Assembly: GCF_001425835.1 (NCBI RefSeq)
Contig: NZ_LMDP01000001.1
Span: 63,476-127,475, forward strand
Reading direction: 5' to 3'
Source of the DNA: Afipia sp. Root123D2
Lineage (GTDB): Bacteria > Pseudomonadota > Alphaproteobacteria > Rhizobiales > Xanthobacteraceae
DNA length: 64,000 bases
The translations under genes and the position numbers were made by a program. The notes beneath the pieces are model-generated. The model saw only the letters and a program-made list of their open reading frames with translations. It had not been told where the DNA came from and ran no database searches. How positions within the stretch are numbered: the stretch's first letter is position 1; every line of letters begins with the position of its first letter. Below, in pieces: positions 35,859 to 44,732 of the stretch.

Positions 35859-36673
35859 GCACACGCGCTGTCACCAAGGTCTCGCCGTTCAACGCCGTGT
35901 CGCTGGCGCTCGGCGTTGCGTTTCTCTACCTGCCGATCCTCATTCTGGTGATCTATTCGTTCAACGCCTCGCAACTCGTGACGGTGTGGGGCGGCTGGTC
36001 GCTGCGGTGGTACACGGAGTTTTTCAACGACAGCGCGATGTTGTCGGCGGCGTGGATCAGCCTGCGGGTCGCGGCGGTGTCGGCGACGGCAGCGGCGGTT
36101 CTCGGCACGCTCGCCGCGGTGGCGTTGTCGCGCGGCCGGAATTTCGCCGGACGCACGCTGTTTTCCGGGATGCTCTACGCGCCGCTGGTGATGCCGGAAG
36201 TCATCACCGGGCTGTCGCTGCTGCTGCTGTTCGTCGCCATCGAGGCGGAGCGCGGCTTCTGGACCGTCACTATCGCCCATACCACGCTGACGATGTGCTT
36301 CGTCGCGGTGGTGGTGCAGTCGCGGCTGGGCGGGCTCGATCGCAGCATAGAGGAGGCGGCGATGGATCTCGGCTGCGGCCCGGTGCGCGCTTTCGCCTCG
36401 GTAACACTGCCGCTGATCTGGCCGTCGATCGCAGCGGGCTGGCTGCTGGCGTTCACGCTGTCGCTGGACGATCTGGTGATCGCGAGTTTCACCACCGGCC
36501 CGGGCTCCGCCACGCTGCCGATCCGGATTTATTCGGAAGTGCGTCTCGGCGTGAAGCCGGAGATTAACGCGATCTGCACGCTGGTGGTGGCTGCGGTGGC
36601 GATGGTGATTGTCGCGGCGTCACTGGCTTCGAAGCTGTCGCGCGCGCAGGGCGAAAGCGCCGCGCCACTCTAG
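35855..36673 (+). CDS. potI: Putrescine-type ABC permease (PotI-like)
   Basis: Permease of 272 residues, six helices, resembling PotI: LVIYSFNASQLVTVWGGWSLRWY, the APLVMPEVITGLSLLLLFVA helix, SIEEAAMDLGCGPVRAFASVTLPL (EAA loop) and LAFTLSLDDLVIASFTTGPG. It starts in a 4-bp overlap with potH. Its TAG stop shares the palindrome CTAG (36670-36673) with the stop of the convergent asmA-like gene, so no room is left for a terminator between them. Confidence 0.88.
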   Translation: MSTRAVTKVSPFNAVSLALGVAFLYLPILILVIYSFNASQLVTVWGGWSLRWYTEFFNDSAMLSAAWISLRVAAVSATAAAVLGTLAAVALSRGRNFAGRTLFSGMLYAPLVMPEVITGLSLLLLFVAIEAERGFWTVTIAHTTLTMCFVAVVVQSRLGGLDRSIEEAAMDLGCGPVRAFASVTLPLIWPSIAAGWLLAFTLSLDDLVIASFTTGPGSATLPIRIYSEVRLGVKPEINAICTLVVAAVAMVIVAASLASKLSRAQGESAAPL

Positions 36674-38715
36674 TTCGACGTCTTCGTTCTCTGGCCCTGC
36701 GTGGCCGCGGTGGGCGGAGATGCCGCAGGCGGGGTCGCCGCCGATGGCTTGGCCGCCGGCGTGTCGGTGGGCGTTTCCACGGCGGCTTCCGATCCGTTGC
36801 CGGCCGGAGCGGCGGGCTTCTTCGCCCCGGTGAGACGGTCGATCACCGACTGCACCTTGTCGCGGGTCTTCTGGTCCTTCAGCGAATTGAGCAGCGGCGC
36901 GGTGAAGGTCGAGCGCCGGATCAGGATGTCGGAATCCGGGAAGATCAGCGGATCGTCCCACGGGCCTTGCACGACGAACGGCAGCTGGAACGACGGCGGC
37001 GTGCCTGGCGCTGACACCAGGCTGGCGATGCCCTTCAGATCGTATTCGCGGGCGGGAACGGACGCGGTGCCGGTCATCGTCAGGCGCGTGGCCGGGCTGT
37101 TGATCTCGATTTTCTCGGCGGTGGCGATGCCATCGTTGATGCGCAGCGCGACGTCCATCCGGTCGAACGGTGTCGAGCCGCTGCGCAGGCTCCCGGCGCC
37201 GGACAGAGGGCGGCGTTCCAGCCGCTTCAATAGCCGCTCCACGTTGAAGCCGGCCAGCGTGCCGTCATGGGCGCGCAGCGTCGCGGTGCCGTCGACCGAT
37301 TGCGCCAGCGCGAATGCGCTGCCGCCATTGGCTTCCAGCGCGACGTTGACGTTGCCGCGCCCGGTCAGCTTGCGATAGCCGAACAGTTCGGACGCCGCCG
37401 CTTCGAGATCGACATCGGTGAACTGGAACTGAGCGCGGATATCGGCGACCGCATTGGCAGTCGCCACGTTGAACGTGCCCTTGACGATGCCGCCGTAAAT
37501 CTGCGCCTCGCCGACGCTGAGCGCCAGCGTGCCGTCGCGCAGATTGGCGCCGAGCGCGGTGCGCCCGAGCCGGGACTGGCCGAGCGTCGCCTTGGCGGCG
37601 GACAGCCGGATGTCGAGATCGGTGGTGGAGAGACTGCGCAGGTCGAACAACTGCCGGTTCCAGTCGCGCGCGCCGGTCGCGAGCAGGCGGACCGTGCTGA
37701 CGTAAGGCGTGAGATCGAGCTGGTCGGCGGCAAGCGTGCCCTGCAGCGTCTGCCGGCCGTTGTTGTCGTAGGTCAGCACACCTTCGGCGATATTGCCGTC
37801 AAGTTCGACATTGACGTTGGTGAGCGCGACCGACTGTCCGACCACGTTGGCGCGCGCCTTGAGCGCGAAGCGTCCGAAGCCGCTGCTGCCCGGCGGTTTC
37901 TGCCCGGCCCATCGCAAAGCGTTGCGCAGCGCCGGACTGTCCGCTGTCACCGTGCCTTCCAGCATCAGGCTGGTGCGGTTGGCGATCGCGCCGTCGAAGG
38001 CGAATTTCAGCGGCGCGCTGGAAATGCGCGTCTTGAAGCCGGAGCGCTCGCCGGAAATCGCCGAGACGAAATCCGCGACGCTGACGCTGCCGTCGACGCG
38101 TTCGCCGCGCCAGCCGAATTGCCCGGTGGCCGCGAATGAGCGCGAGATCGACGGCCAGGCCAGCGACAGATCGATGCTGTCGATGGTTTCGTCGATGTGA
38201 TGTCCGCTATCCTTGTAGGTGAGCAGGCCGTCCTTGATGCGGATTTCGGAGAACGATACCGGGCTGTCGGCTCCGGGCTTCAGGGTCCGCGCCAGCGTTT
38301 CGATGATCGGTGCCCAGTTGCTGTTTCCTTCGGCATCGCGCGTCACATTGATCCGGGGACTGGTCAGGGTGATGTCGGCGATCTGGAAACGCTGCGCCAG
38401 AAGCGGCAGCAGGCGCAAATTCGCGGTCAGGTCGTCGACCGTCAGCGCACTGTCGGTGGCGCCGCCCTTGAGCGACACCTGATGCAGCCGGACGTAGCTT
38501 GCCGGAAAAACCGAAATCTCGGTGGCGCCGTGGACCGCCAGATCGAGCCCGGTAGCGGCACGAATCTGCGCTTCCACAGCCTGCCGGACGGCGTCGCGGT
38601 CGACCAGCCAGGACACCGCGAACAGCCCGATCAACAATATTCCAAGAAATGCCGCAATGGGCATCCCCAGGCGCTTTATCCCTTGGGCTATCGTCAACTG
38701 GTTATCCGGTCGCAA
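36670..38715 (-). CDS. AsmA family outer-membrane biogenesis protein
   Basis: Protein of 681 residues. An N-terminal membrane helix (about 18-38) anchors a large periplasmic part with the AsmA signature: the N-terminal AATGLDLAVHG element, the IKDGLLTYKDS repeat region and a C-terminal part ending near SLKDQKTRDKVQSVIDRL. AsmA-like proteins are thought to bridge or move phospholipids toward the outer membrane. The last 60 residues are Pro/Ala/Thr-rich. The gene converges on potI with overlapping stops. The start at 38715 precedes the basic N-terminal segment. Confidence 0.86.
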   Translation of the reverse strand: MRPDNQLTIAQGIKRLGMPIAAFLGILLIGLFAVSWLVDRDAVRQAVEAQIRAATGLDLAVHGATEISVFPASYVRLHQVSLKGGATDSALTVDDLTANLRLLPLLAQRFQIADITLTSPRINVTRDAEGNSNWAPIIETLARTLKPGADSPVSFSEIRIKDGLLTYKDSGHHIDETIDSIDLSLAWPSISRSFAATGQFGWRGERVDGSVSVADFVSAISGERSGFKTRISSAPLKFAFDGAIANRTSLMLEGTVTADSPALRNALRWAGQKPPGSSGFGRFALKARANVVGQSVALTNVNVELDGNIAEGVLTYDNNGRQTLQGTLAADQLDLTPYVSTVRLLATGARDWNRQLFDLRSLSTTDLDIRLSAAKATLGQSRLGRTALGANLRDGTLALSVGEAQIYGGIVKGTFNVATANAVADIRAQFQFTDVDLEAAASELFGYRKLTGRGNVNVALEANGGSAFALAQSVDGTATLRAHDGTLAGFNVERLLKRLERRPLSGAGSLRSGSTPFDRMDVALRINDGIATAEKIEINSPATRLTMTGTASVPAREYDLKGIASLVSAPGTPPSFQLPFVVQGPWDDPLIFPDSDILIRRSTFTAPLLNSLKDQKTRDKVQSVIDRLTGAKKPAAPAGNGSEAAVETPTDTPAAKPSAATPPAASPPTAATQGQRTKTSN

Positions 38716-38950
38716 CGGGGCTGGAGGGGCAGGCGGGTATCCCGCTGCTGCCGTCTGGCCGCAACTTGATCAATTTTCTTGACGCTTTCAAGGCCGTTGC
38801 CGTTCCACAAGGGGTATCAAAGGTTTGGCGGCAGGGTACGGCTGCCGTTGTGGGTCCGATTGACGGCTCTTTGCGATTTCGCCTAATACTCCGTCGATCC
38901 TCCGCGAACGGTCGCGTTCGCCCCTCCTCCCTCACCAGGTTTGTCACGCT

Positions 38951-39652
38951 ATGAACAAGGTCTATCCCGACGCGAAATCGGCGCTCGCCGGTGTCCTCAA
39001 GGACGGCATGATGGTGATGTCGGGCGGCTTCGGCCTGTGCGGCATCGCCGAAACGTTGTCGGATGCGTTGCGCGAATCCGGCGTGAAGAACCTGACCGTG
39101 GTGTCGAATAATGCGGGCGTCGACGGCATCGGCCTCAGCCGCCTGCTCGAAACCCGGCAGATCAAGAAAATGATCTCGTCCTATGTCGGCGAGAACAAGC
39201 TGTTCGCCCAGCAGTTCCTCGCCGGCGAACTGGAACTCGAATTCAATCCGCAAGGCACGCTGGCCGAGCGCATCCGCGCCGGCGGCGCGGGCATCCCGGC
39301 ATTCTTCACCAAGACCGGCGTCGGCACGCTGATCGCCGAAGGCAAGGAAATCCGCGAGTTCAACGGCGAGAAGTACGTGATGGAAACCGGCCTCGTCGGC
39401 GACCTCGCGATCGTTCACGCCTGGAAGGGCGACACCGCCGGCAACCTCGTCTACCGCAAGACCGCGCGCAACTTTAACCCGATGATGGCGACCGCCGCGA
39501 AGGTCACCATCGCCGAGGTTGAGCACCTGGTACCGGCCGGCGAGATCGATCCCGATCACATCCATACCCCTGGCATTTTCGTAAAGCGCATCATCCAGGT
39601 CGATCCGAAGCTGAAGCGGATCGAGCAGCGCACCCTGCGCAAGCGCGCCTAA
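38951..39652 (+). CDS. scoA: 3-oxoacid CoA-transferase subunit A
   Basis: Protein of 233 residues matching the alpha subunit of class I CoA-transferases: DGMMVMSGGFGLCGIAETLSDAL near 19-41, the SNNAGVDGIGLSRLL motif, GTLAERIRAGGAGIPAFFTKTG and a late VEHLVPAGEIDPDHIHTPGIFV. It works with subunit B to transfer CoA from succinyl-CoA to acetoacetate or a similar 3-oxoacid, feeding ketone bodies or PHB breakdown products into the TCA cycle. The start follows a weak site. Subunit B begins 22 bp downstream. Confidence 0.92.
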   Translation: MNKVYPDAKSALAGVLKDGMMVMSGGFGLCGIAETLSDALRESGVKNLTVVSNNAGVDGIGLSRLLETRQIKKMISSYVGENKLFAQQFLAGELELEFNPQGTLAERIRAGGAGIPAFFTKTGVGTLIAEGKEIREFNGEKYVMETGLVGDLAIVHAWKGDTAGNLVYRKTARNFNPMMATAAKVTIAEVEHLVPAGEIDPDHIHTPGIFVKRIIQVDPKLKRIEQRTLRKRA

Positions 39653-39674
39653 CCGATAATCACAGGAGAGCCAC

Positions 39675-40325
<651 letters not shown>

Positions 40326-40350
40326 GCTTCATCCCTGTCGTTTCAATGTG

Positions 40351-40379
40351 AAATGCCCGGCCTTGTGCCGGGCATTTCA
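40351..40379 (+). terminator. scoB terminator, identical to a family A repeat arm
   Basis: AAATGCCCGGC (40351-40361) and GCCGGGCATTT (40367-40377) form an 11-bp stem around CTTGT. The T-run is only three bases long. The 23 bases from 40353 are the exact reverse complement of 43539-43561, the hairpin end of a dispersed repeat. A further repeat copy starts about ten bases downstream. Confidence 0.65.
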
Positions 40380-40387
40380 GTTCATTG

Positions 40388-40437
40388 GCACGGTGCGTCC
40401 CCAAGCGGGATGGCCGGAATGAATCCGGCCATGATGG
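40388..40437 (+). repeat. Dispersed hairpin repeat, family A, copy 2 (partial)
   Basis: Holds CGGTGCGTCCC, a five-base variable patch, then GGGATGGCCGGA and a hairpin ATGGCCGGA (40410-40418) / TCCGGCCAT (40424-40432). It matches the minus-strand sequence of copy 1 (1190-1232), with loop ATGAA in place of AGGAC. The region from here to 40642 (317-bp gap with the terminator) has no supported gene. Confidence 0.7.
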
Positions 40438-40642
40438 TTCCTGGCTCACCATGAGGCTGGGTATATGTGCCCCGGACGCTGCGCAGCAGCGCTTGCGCGC
40501 GACATGGCGGTCTGGGTTGTTTCAACCGGCATACGTTGTCGGGAAACTACTGCCTTCCGCTGGCGTTCTCGCTTTGCCCACATTGAGGCTCTTGCGTTTT
40601 TATCCCGGACGGGTCGGTATCGGATCGAACAAGGACAGCCAC

Positions 40643-41707
40643 ATGCGCGATCGTATTGAAGACAAGGCCTTCTTGATACTGATCGTCGTGGTGTCACTGG
40701 CCTTTGGCTGGATTCTCAGGTCGTTCTACGGGGCGATCCTCTGGGGCGTCGTCATCGCCATCCTGTTCGCGCCGTTGTACCGGCAGCTGCTGCGGAAGAT
40801 TCCGCAGCGGCCGACCCTGGCGGCGCTGGCCATGGTCGTGCTTGTGATCATGATCGTTATCCTGCCGCTGACGCTGATCGCCGCGTCGTTGACGCAGCAG
40901 GCGGCCGCCGTATTCGGAAAGGTGCAGTCCGGCGAGCTCGATTTCGTCAAACTGTTTCAGCAGATTCTCGATGCGCTGCCGCAATGGATGAGCGGCATGC
41001 TCGATCACTTCGGCGTCGCCAGCCTTGGCGGAATGCAGGAGAAGATTTCCGCCGGGCTGCTCAAGGGCAGCCAGCAGATCGCCGCCCAGGCGCTGAACAT
41101 CGGCCAGAGCACGTTCGAATTCATCGTCAGCGTCACGATCATGCTGTATCTGCTGTTCTTCCTGTTCCGCGACGGCAACGCGCTGTCGCGGCGCATCAAG
41201 GACAGCATTCCGCTGCGCGCCGAGTTGCGCGATGCGCTGCTGGAGAAATTCACCGTCGTGATCCGCGCCACGGTGAAGGGCAGTCTTCTGGTTGCCCTGG
41301 CGCAGGGCGCGCTCGGCGGACTGATCTTCTGGTTGCTTGGCATCAACGCGGCGTTGCTGTGGGCGGTGCTGATGGCATTTCTGTCGCTGTTGCCGGCGAT
41401 CGGCGCGGGGCTGGTCTGGATGCCAGTCGCGCTTTACTTGCTGGCCACGGGGTCGTTCCTTTATGGCGTGATCCTGATTGCCTACGGCTTTCTGGTCATC
41501 GGGCTGGTCGACAATCTGCTTCGCCCGATGCTGGTGGGCAAGGACACCAAGCTGCCGGATTATGTGGTGCTGATCTCGACGCTGGGCGGTATCGAAGTTT
41601 TCGGACTCAACGGCTTCGTCATCGGCCCGGTCATCGCTGCGATGTTCATCACGGTGTGGGACATTTTTTCGGTATCGCGGAAGAACGATCAACCCGGAAC
41701 GGCCTGA
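40643..41707 (+). CDS. AI-2E family transporter (YdiK/TqsA-type)
   Basis: Protein of 354 residues from the ATG at 40643 (AAGGACAG upstream); a longer in-frame reading begins inside the repeat region and is not believed. It has about eight membrane segments and the family elements LRSFYGAILWGVVIAILFAPLYRQL near the start, VTIMLYLLFFLFRDG and the C-terminal LVDNLLRPMLVGKDTKLPDYVVLISTLGGIEVFGLNGFVIGP. The family name comes from TqsA and AI-2; other members move different solutes or cations, so the cargo is unknown here. Confidence 0.87.
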   Translation: MRDRIEDKAFLILIVVVSLAFGWILRSFYGAILWGVVIAILFAPLYRQLLRKIPQRPTLAALAMVVLVIMIVILPLTLIAASLTQQAAAVFGKVQSGELDFVKLFQQILDALPQWMSGMLDHFGVASLGGMQEKISAGLLKGSQQIAAQALNIGQSTFEFIVSVTIMLYLLFFLFRDGNALSRRIKDSIPLRAELRDALLEKFTVVIRATVKGSLLVALAQGALGGLIFWLLGINAALLWAVLMAFLSLLPAIGAGLVWMPVALYLLATGSFLYGVILIAYGFLVIGLVDNLLRPMLVGKDTKLPDYVVLISTLGGIEVFGLNGFVIGPVIAAMFITVWDIFSVSRKNDQPGTA

Positions 41708-41733
41708 TCGCCGCAGAGGTGTTCTGCCGACGC

Positions 41734-43380
41734 CTAGGCCGGCCCCTGCGGCATGTCCGAAAATCGCGTCAGCCAGATCACCGGCCCGATGCTGACGGCG
41801 ACGATTAGCAACGCTGCGAGTGCGCCGTCCTCGAAACTGCCGCGGCTGGCGTGCTGGTAGATCGACGTCGCCAGCGTCTCGACATTGAGCGGCCGCAGCA
41901 GCAGCGTCGCCGGCAGCTCCTTCAGGCAATCGACGAAGACCACGATGACTGCGCCGAGCAGCGCCGGGCGGAGCAATGGCAGATAGATGCGCCGCATCGA
42001 CGTCATTTGGCTCGCGCCCGCCGCACGGGCGCTGTCGTCGTAGTCGCGTGGAATACGCTCGAAGCCGGCCCTGATGAATCCGGTCGGGATCGCGAGAAAC
42101 CGGATGACATAGGCGATCACCAGCGCCGCACCTGAGCCCATCACCACGAGGCCGGGCAGTGGGGCGCCAAGCCCTCCGGCGACGGCGTTCAATGCGTTGT
42201 CGAACGCGAGCACCGGCGTCAGCAGCCCGAGCGCAAGCACCAGTCCGGGCAGGGCGTAGCCGGTCTGCGCGACATGCGACGCGAACGACGTCAACGGTGT
42301 GGGCCGCCACCGGACGGCGAGCGTGGTGGCGAAGCCCAGTCCGAGCGCGATCAGCGTGGCGAGAACAGCGAAGGTGACGGAATGCAGCGTATTGTGCCAC
42401 AGCGCATTGTCGAAGTGCGCGAACAGCCCGCGTTGCAGGCTTTGCCGGGTCAGAAACAGCAGCGGCACGAGAAAGCCGAGCAGCACCGGCACAAGACAGG
42501 CGGCCGTCGCCGCCCAGCCTTTGAGGCCATGAAACGTGGTGCGCGGCATCAGCCGCGGGCTTTCGGCGGAAAATTCGGTGATGGCATTGCGGCGGCCGTA
42601 ACGTTCGATTGCGATCAGCCCGGCCGCGATGACGAGCAGGAGGCAGGACAGTTGCGCCGCGCCGGCGAGACTGCCGCGATTGAGCCAAGTGGTGAAGATC
42701 GACAGCGTCAGGGTGCGGACGCCGAGATATTCGCTGGCGCCGATGTCGTTCAGCGTTTCCAGCGACACCAGCGCAAGCCCGACCGCAAGCGCCGGGCGCG
42801 CCATCGGCAGCGAGATACGCCACAGCCGATCCCAGAGATTGGCGCCGAGGGTTTTCGCGGCTTCCGTGAACTCCGCGCTTTGCAACTGGAACATCGCCCG
42901 CGCCGACAGATAGACATAAGGGTAGAGCACGATGCCGAACACGAACACCGCGCCGGGCAGCGAGCGCAATCGCGGCAGTGCCGCCATGGCCTCGGTGGGC
43001 GAAAGCCACGACGTCAATGCGCGGTGGGCGAGGCCGAGCGGCTCGAACAGATCGGCATAGACGTAGGCCGCGATGTAGGTCGGAATCGCCAGCGGCAGCG
43101 GCATCAGCCACACCAGCATGGCGCGGCCGGGAAAGTCGTGCAACGAGATCAGCCATGCGGTGCCGGCGCCGAGCAGCAACGTGATCACACCGACTCCTGC
43201 CAGCAGCAGTGCAGTATCGACAATCGCCTGCGGCAATACATAGGCGACGAGATGCGGCCACAGATCCGCTACCGGTTGCAGCGCGAGAATGACGATCGCA
43301 ATGACCGGCAACGCAACGGCGGCCGCAGTGAGAAGTGCGATGGCAGCGACAAGCGGCTCCGCGCCGCGCGCGCGGGTCAT
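41734..43380 (-). CDS. Fused iron(III)-type ABC transporter permease (FbpB-like)
   Basis: Permease of 548 residues from the ATG at 43380 (GGGAGCG upstream); the longer upstream reading runs into a repeat. It contains two binding-protein-dependent permease halves of about 270 residues each, as in FbpB/SfuB. EAA-type loops are seen in both (EAAKTLGANLWDRLWRISLP and ARAAGASQMTSMRRIYLPLLRP). The helix-rich pattern (about 12 segments) fits ferric iron uptake from the periplasm. The binding-protein gene lies 201 bp upstream on the same strand with a dispersed repeat between. No ATPase gene is next to it. Confidence 0.85.
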   Translation of the reverse strand: MTRARGAEPLVAAIALLTAAAVALPVIAIVILALQPVADLWPHLVAYVLPQAIVDTALLLAGVGVITLLLGAGTAWLISLHDFPGRAMLVWLMPLPLAIPTYIAAYVYADLFEPLGLAHRALTSWLSPTEAMAALPRLRSLPGAVFVFGIVLYPYVYLSARAMFQLQSAEFTEAAKTLGANLWDRLWRISLPMARPALAVGLALVSLETLNDIGASEYLGVRTLTLSIFTTWLNRGSLAGAAQLSCLLLVIAAGLIAIERYGRRNAITEFSAESPRLMPRTTFHGLKGWAATAACLVPVLLGFLVPLLFLTRQSLQRGLFAHFDNALWHNTLHSVTFAVLATLIALGLGFATTLAVRWRPTPLTSFASHVAQTGYALPGLVLALGLLTPVLAFDNALNAVAGGLGAPLPGLVVMGSGAALVIAYVIRFLAIPTGFIRAGFERIPRDYDDSARAAGASQMTSMRRIYLPLLRPALLGAVIVVFVDCLKELPATLLLRPLNVETLATSIYQHASRGSFEDGALAALLIVAVSIGPVIWLTRFSDMPQGPA

Positions 43381-43439
43381 ACTGGATCGCTCCCACGCCC
43401 CGTTTGCGGGGAGTGAGACAGGATGATGGACAATCTTCC

Positions 43440-43565
43440 TGTCATGACCGGGCGTAGCCGCTCGAAGAACGGCGTCGCTTCGCTCGCCCATGTCCCGGCC
43501 ATCCATGTTTTCTTCGCGTTGGATACGGAAAGACGTGGATGCCCGGCACAAGGCCGGGCATGACG
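43440..43565 (+). repeat. Dispersed hairpin repeat, family A, copy 3
   Basis: The most complete copy. It has CGAAGAACGGCGTCGCTTCG at 43463-43482, CGCCCATGTCCCGG, then a middle region. It ends with the hairpin ATGCCCGGC (43539-43547) / GCCGGGCAT (43553-43561), loop ACAAG. It aligns end to end with the minus-strand sequence of copy 1 at 1186-1311. It sits between the binding-protein and permease genes of one uptake system. Confidence 0.78.
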
Positions 43566-43581
43566 AACTTCTATCTGTGGC

Positions 43582-44601
43582 TCACTGATCGAACCCGACC
43601 TTGTCGACCAGCGTAGACGCTGTTTTGCGGCTTGTGGCAATCTTGCTGACCGGCAGCGCGTCGGCATTCAGTTTGCCGTACCCGGCGATCACGGGATTGA
43701 CCGCGACGCCGGCGCGGACCGGATATTCATAATTGGCGTCGGCATAAAGTTGCTGGGCGTGTTCGCCGGCGAGCCATTCGATCAGCTTGATGCCGTTGGC
43801 CTTGTTCGGCGCGTTCTTCGCCAGCAGCACGCCGGACAGGTTCACGTGGGTGCCGCCGCCGGCGAAGGTCGGCAGGATGACCTTGGTCGCTTCGGCCCAT
43901 GCCTTCTTGTCCGGGTCCTTCATCATCAGCGCCCAGTAATAGGTGTTGCCGATGCCGAGATCGCATTTGCCCGCCGCGACATCGCGCGCGGTTTCACGGT
44001 CGCCGCCCGACGGCTTCTGCGCGAGATTGGCCTTGACGCCGCGTAGCCACTCCTCGGCTTTCGCTTCACCGTGATGGGCGACGTAAGCCGCGAACAACGC
44101 GTTGTTGTAGATGTGCTGTCCGGAGCGGATGCAGATCTTGCCCTTCCATTTCGGATCGGCGAGTTCTTCGTAGGTGATCGCGTCCTGCTTGACGCGATCC
44201 TTCGAGGCGTAGATCACGCGTGCGCGCATCGAGATGCCGGCCCAATGGCCGTTGGGATCGCGATACTGCGCGGGTACGGTGCTGTCGATGACACCGGAGG
44301 TGATCGGCTGGGTTACGCCGGCCTGCACCGCTTCGTCGATGCGGCCGATGTCGACCGTCAGCAGCACGTCGGCCGGGCTGTTGGTGCCCTCGGCCTTGAT
44401 GCGCTGTTCAAGACCCGAACTTGCCGACACGACATTGACCTTGATGCCGGTGTCCTTGGTGAAGGCGTCGAACAGCGGCTGCACCAGCCTGGTCTCACGA
44501 TAGGTGTAGACGTTGACCTCGCCGGCTTGGGCCAGCGCTTCGTGAGCGGATAACGGCGTTGCGAGCGCAATGAGGGCAGCAACGGTGCGGAATCGGGACA
44601 T
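43582..44601 (-). CDS. Iron(III)-type ABC substrate-binding protein (FbpA/FutA-like)
   Basis: Protein of 339 residues from the ATG at 44601. The signal peptide spans about 1-25 (ALIALATPLSAHEALAQA). The mature part begins GEVNVYTYRETRLVQPLFDAFTKDTGIKVNV, as in ferric-binding proteins. Late tyrosines (YADANYEYPVR) and the IGNTYYWALM pair resemble the tyrosine-rich iron site of the FutA/FbpA class. It would bind ferric iron in the periplasm for the permease gene downstream. Metal identity is inferred from the family. Confidence 0.87.
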   Translation of the reverse strand: MSRFRTVAALIALATPLSAHEALAQAGEVNVYTYRETRLVQPLFDAFTKDTGIKVNVVSASSGLEQRIKAEGTNSPADVLLTVDIGRIDEAVQAGVTQPITSGVIDSTVPAQYRDPNGHWAGISMRARVIYASKDRVKQDAITYEELADPKWKGKICIRSGQHIYNNALFAAYVAHHGEAKAEEWLRGVKANLAQKPSGGDRETARDVAAGKCDLGIGNTYYWALMMKDPDKKAWAEATKVILPTFAGGGTHVNLSGVLLAKNAPNKANGIKLIEWLAGEHAQQLYADANYEYPVRAGVAVNPVIAGYGKLNADALPVSKIATSRKTASTLVDKVGFDQ

Positions 44602-44732
44602 ATGATGTGCTCCGGCAAAGACGATGGCGCGAAGCTCAGTCGTAGCGCAGCGCATACGGTGCGCTTGCGCGGCGCGTTGTCGCGATGCGTGTGATTTAGA
44701 GTTATTCCAATGTCAGGACGACGAAGCGCCGA

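Noticed and set aside
38763-38775. TTGATCAA as an FNR/FixK box upstream of scoA
   Set aside because: The half-sites are abutted rather than separated by four bases as in TTGAT-N4-ATCAA, so it does not fit the consensus.
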